64,000 bases of DNA from Pyrinomonadaceae bacterium. Lineage in GTDB: Bacteria > Acidobacteriota > Blastocatellia > Pyrinomonadales > Pyrinomonadaceae. Of this stretch, positions 61,525 through 64,000 are shown one piece after another. Location: positions 62,001 through 126,000 of the forward strand of contig JANQRU010000005.1 of the NCBI GenBank assembly GCA_028284415.1, written 5' to 3'. Both the position numbers and the translations under genes were made by a program. The stretch's first letter is position 1. Each line of letters opens with the position of its first letter. The notes under the pieces were generated by a model that made no database searches, was not told where the DNA came from, and saw nothing but the letters and a program-made list of their open reading frames with translations.

Positions 61525-64000
61525 TTACCGCAATTTCTGCCTGAAAGCTGTCGCTTGAACATACTGGAAGAATGGTGTTCCCGGTGGCAATTTATTTGGT
61601 GTTAAAAAGGTGCTGTCAAAACTCCAGTTTCTTCTTGGCGGCATATAAATTACTGCTGTGTCATTTTCCCATTGTGCGACTGCTTGAGTTGAACGATAAA
61701 GTGGAATAAATGAGCCTGTGTAGCTCCAGGTTTTTACTAATCCATTTAAGTTCCAGAGTTCTAAAAATCTCGGATAATTTATTACCCCGCCGTTTCTTCT
61801 CAAACCACTTGAATCTCTACCCGGAAAAGCAGTTAAACTTGAAATCGTTGTTCCGGCTATTATTCCTGCTCGAACCGCAGTTCCATCGGAAATCGAACTA
61901 ACGTTTGCATCAGCGATTCTGTACGCAGTACCGGTTAAATTCCTTGGATCACTACTTCCTTCAGGTCTCATTGCAGTTAATCCGTCAAACCAGGTTCTTG
62001 AAAGAGGGAAAAACGCATCTGCAACAATTGAGGTCGGAACTTGTGGTCCTGTATAACCACCATCATTCAAAGTTGAGCCTCCAACGGGGATGCTTGCAAC
62101 ACCTGTCGTGTTGTAATTTCCCCAAATGTAAACCATATTCTCTGAGGCTATAGAAATGCCTTTAGTCGTTGAAAGTTTTCCGCTTGCTCCTGAAACGCTT
62201 AAAACCGAACCATCAAAAATTCTTACTGCCCGACGGAAGTAATTACTTGGATTGTTCCATTGCATAACCGCCATGGCACGTGCCAATCTATCTGGGTAAC
62301 TTGAAACTTGATAGACCGTTCCGGTTGTTGGCAACTCAGTTAAATCTCTTTGTAAAGTTCCTTTTTTACTAACAGCAGCCCCTGTCCAACCAAAATCAAT
62401 TACATCTTCACCATCGTCGAGAGTATTATTCGGACCATAAATGTCCTCGTTATCAACATTTCCATTCGTGCTTTGGAAATTTGACCCGTCAGATAAGTAT
62501 TCTGTTTTTACTTTATCTCCGCGTCGGTCAGAGATATATACCACATACCCTTCGGCACCTTTTATATTGGTGCTGACAGCATTTGTTCCTGCTAAAAGAT
62601 TTGTGTCATAAACTCCGTCTAACCAACGCACAAGGTTACGCATATTGACATCTATGACGCTTGTGATACCACGCTCATAAATATCATTTTCATTCATAGA
62701 GCTTTGATACCAACCCTCGCGTACGTTATAAACATTTATCGGATAAATTGAGTTATAACCAGTCGCTGTAGCTTCCCTTGTAGTTACTCCACTATCTTCA
62801 TTGGCAGTTCCAGGAGTCATAGTGATATATCCCGTGTCAGTATCAAATGTTGGTGCAGAGATAATTTCACCGTCTGCAAAATGCTGATAATTTTTAGTTA
62901 GGCTAACTAGATCGAACCCATTGGAATCTCTATCTCGACTTCCCTGTACATAAGCTGCCCAGATAGGTCTTTGCAAGTAAACAATTCCATTTGGTTCTCC
63001 AACTGTCATTCCCATACTCAGAATTTCTTGTGTTACATCAAAAACAGTTCCATCTGCTCTCGTAACTTCTATGAGAATTCTGCCTTGAATGCCTGCTCCG
63101 GGAGGAATGTAATTTAATCCAGCTGTTTCTCCCGTTGCTTTTACGCCTCTTACCGTTCTGGCATCTGATATTGTTGTACTTGGTTCTCTTTGTTTGATGG
63201 TTGCTCCATCAATATAACTTCCTAAATCTGAAACTCTGCGGAGAGCATTTCCACCCGCTAATGCAATCGGCGTAAAGTTAGAAAGTAAAACGCCTCTTCC
63301 GGCTGGAATTCCTGCTACATTTGCAGCCCCGCTTCCAGCACTCTCATCATCAATTAAAATTCTTACTTGAGCTTTCGAGTGGTATCTTGAAGTTGCCAAC
63401 AAAGGATCGTCAGAAGGTAACGAGCGTTTTATTAATTCCGCCGGAGAATTTCCTGAAAGTTCAAGCGGCATTTTTAGCTGGGTTGCCCCGGTGGTATTTG
63501 TTAAAACCTGTCCGCCAAAACGATTTGCAACACCTGATGCAGCTGGCAGTACTGATTCAGTTTCCCAATTCGGGTTAGCTACTCCGTTTGGACTGCCTGG
63601 ATAATGTCCTCTGTCGCCGGGAGAACTTGAAGGAAAGTTTGGACCGCCGACATATCCCGAACCAGGCATGACACTTCCATTTCCCAAAGTGCTTTGGACA
63701 TTTATTCCGTTGACCTCGATCCAGACATTTTGATTACCGCTTCGCGTATTTGCCGCACCACCTCTCCAGGCATCACGCACAAATTCACCTGCCATTGTTA
63801 ATCTATTGAGGAATTTAGTATTTCTTAGAGCATAGATATTTTTATTCCCGTGAACTCTTCCATTAAAGGTCATCAGAGGTCCCGGATGAATTTCTATATC
63901 TTCATTACTGAAAATTCCGAACTGAAATAAAGGAACAAGATAATTGTTAAATTCCCTCTCAATTTCAACCTCTGTTCCAGTGTTATTCATTATTGCGGTC
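61525..64000 (-). CDS. Large PilX-like pilus-associated protein, 5' end outside the window
   Basis: The frame is open to the window edge (residues T-A-I precede the ATG at 63990), so this is probably the C-terminal part of a longer gene. At least 821 residues are visible. The start region (YLVPLFQFGIFSNEDIEIHP, then GPLMTFNGRVHGNKNIYALR) resembles the region after the N-terminus in PilX-type proteins of similar genomes, and the rest is long, Gly/Ser/Thr-rich and beta-stranded without a named domain. Proximity to the PilW-like gene makes a role at the pilus tip plausible. Confidence 0.7.
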   Translation of the reverse strand, partial: TAIMNNTGTEVEIEREFNNYLVPLFQFGIFSNEDIEIHPGPLMTFNGRVHGNKNIYALRNTKFLNRLTMAGEFVRDAWRGGAANTRSGNQNVWIEVNGINVQSTLGNGSVMPGSGYVGGPNFPSSSPGDRGHYPGSPNGVANPNWETESVLPAASGVANRFGGQVLTNTTGATQLKMPLELSGNSPAELIKRSLPSDDPLLATSRYHSKAQVRILIDDESAGSGAANVAGIPAGRGVLLSNFTPIALAGGNALRRVSDLGSYIDGATIKQREPSTTISDARTVRGVKATGETAGLNYIPPGAGIQGRILIEVTRADGTVFDVTQEILSMGMTVGEPNGIVYLQRPIWAAYVQGSRDRDSNGFDLVSLTKNYQHFADGEIISAPTFDTDTGYITMTPGTANEDSGVTTREATATGYNSIYPINVYNVREGWYQSSMNENDIYERGITSVIDVNMRNLVRWLDGVYDTNLLAGTNAVSTNIKGAEGYVVYISDRRGDKVKTEYLSDGSNFQSTNGNVDNEDIYGPNNTLDDGEDVIDFGWTGAAVSKKGTLQRDLTELPTTGTVYQVSSYPDRLARAMAVMQWNNPSNYFRRAVRIFDGSVLSVSGASGKLSTTKGISIASENMVYIWGNYNTTGVASIPVGGSTLNDGGYTGPQVPTSIVADAFFPLSRTWFDGLTAMRPEGSSDPRNLTGTAYRIADANVSSISDGTAVRAGIIAGTTISSLTAFPGRDSSGLRRNGGVINYPRFLELWNLNGLVKTWSYTGSFIPLYRSTQAVAQWENDTAVIYMPPRRNWSFDSTFLTPNKLPPGTPFFQYVQATAFRQKLR

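Overview
The window is a stretch of AT-rich bacterial chromosome carrying about 59 protein genes on both strands, one tRNA and one large non-coding palindromic element. No single gene names the organism. The mix points, by inference only, to an Acidobacteriota-type bacterium (perhaps Blastocatellia): a radical SAM enzyme of the tetraether lipid synthase type, a PqqD-like protein fused to a Tat-like signal and Cys-rich tail, several large secreted Cys-rich or coiled-coil proteins, a PilX/PilW-like minor pilin pair and a CrtI-type desaturase. Starts use ATG, GTG and TTG, and TAA, TAG and TGA all serve as stops.

Layout. 1-4193: end of kynurenine 3-monooxygenase, an amber-interrupted small gene, a YDY-repeat protein, an M3 oligopeptidase and a kynurenine-formamidase-like cyclase. 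4194-13019: a surface-glycan cluster with a UbiA-like prenyltransferase, two GT4 and one GT2 glycosyltransferases, a Wzm-type ABC permease, a relic that looks like a Wzt C-terminus, two paralogous methyltransferases and an intact Wzt-type ATPase. 13255-23323 (minus strand): a secreted coiled-coil protein, a baeRF-type protein, a LysM lytic transglycosylase, Lon, Hsp20, NrdR and a flippase-like membrane protein. 23621-27405: ECF sigma factor, anti-sigma-like zinc-finger protein, B-box membrane protein, small membrane protein and an M23 peptidase. 27468-35228 (minus): MtgA, a carotenoid desaturase, an RTX/M91 metalloprotease, a histone-deacetylase-like hydrolase, an FtsB/DivIC-like protein and a phosphoglucomutase.

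35229-45407: a 715-base leader, the Tes-like radical SAM enzyme, a LysR regulator, and then a plus-strand run that looks like an envelope/stress cluster (beta-barrel, META protein, HdeD, TerC, YqjD-like). This is followed by a 282-base palindromic element and a PqqD-like/Cys-rich protein. 45578-54561: S21, SurE, Pcm, DUF2277, VOC protein, a secreted protein with three six-cysteine repeats, DedA, tRNA-Pro(CGG), QueD and a K+ channel. 53890-64000: an unknown protein next to a DinG-type helicase, polyphosphate kinase, an amber-interrupted phosphatase/nuclease and two type IV pilus-like proteins, the last running off the window.

The most novel signals are the triple six-Cys repeat (48114-48911), the PqqD-Tat-Cys-rich fusion (44757-45407), the Tes-like enzyme with its long leader, the RTX-M91 fusion, the palindromic element at 42900-43181, and two otherwise intact genes each broken by one in-frame TAG.
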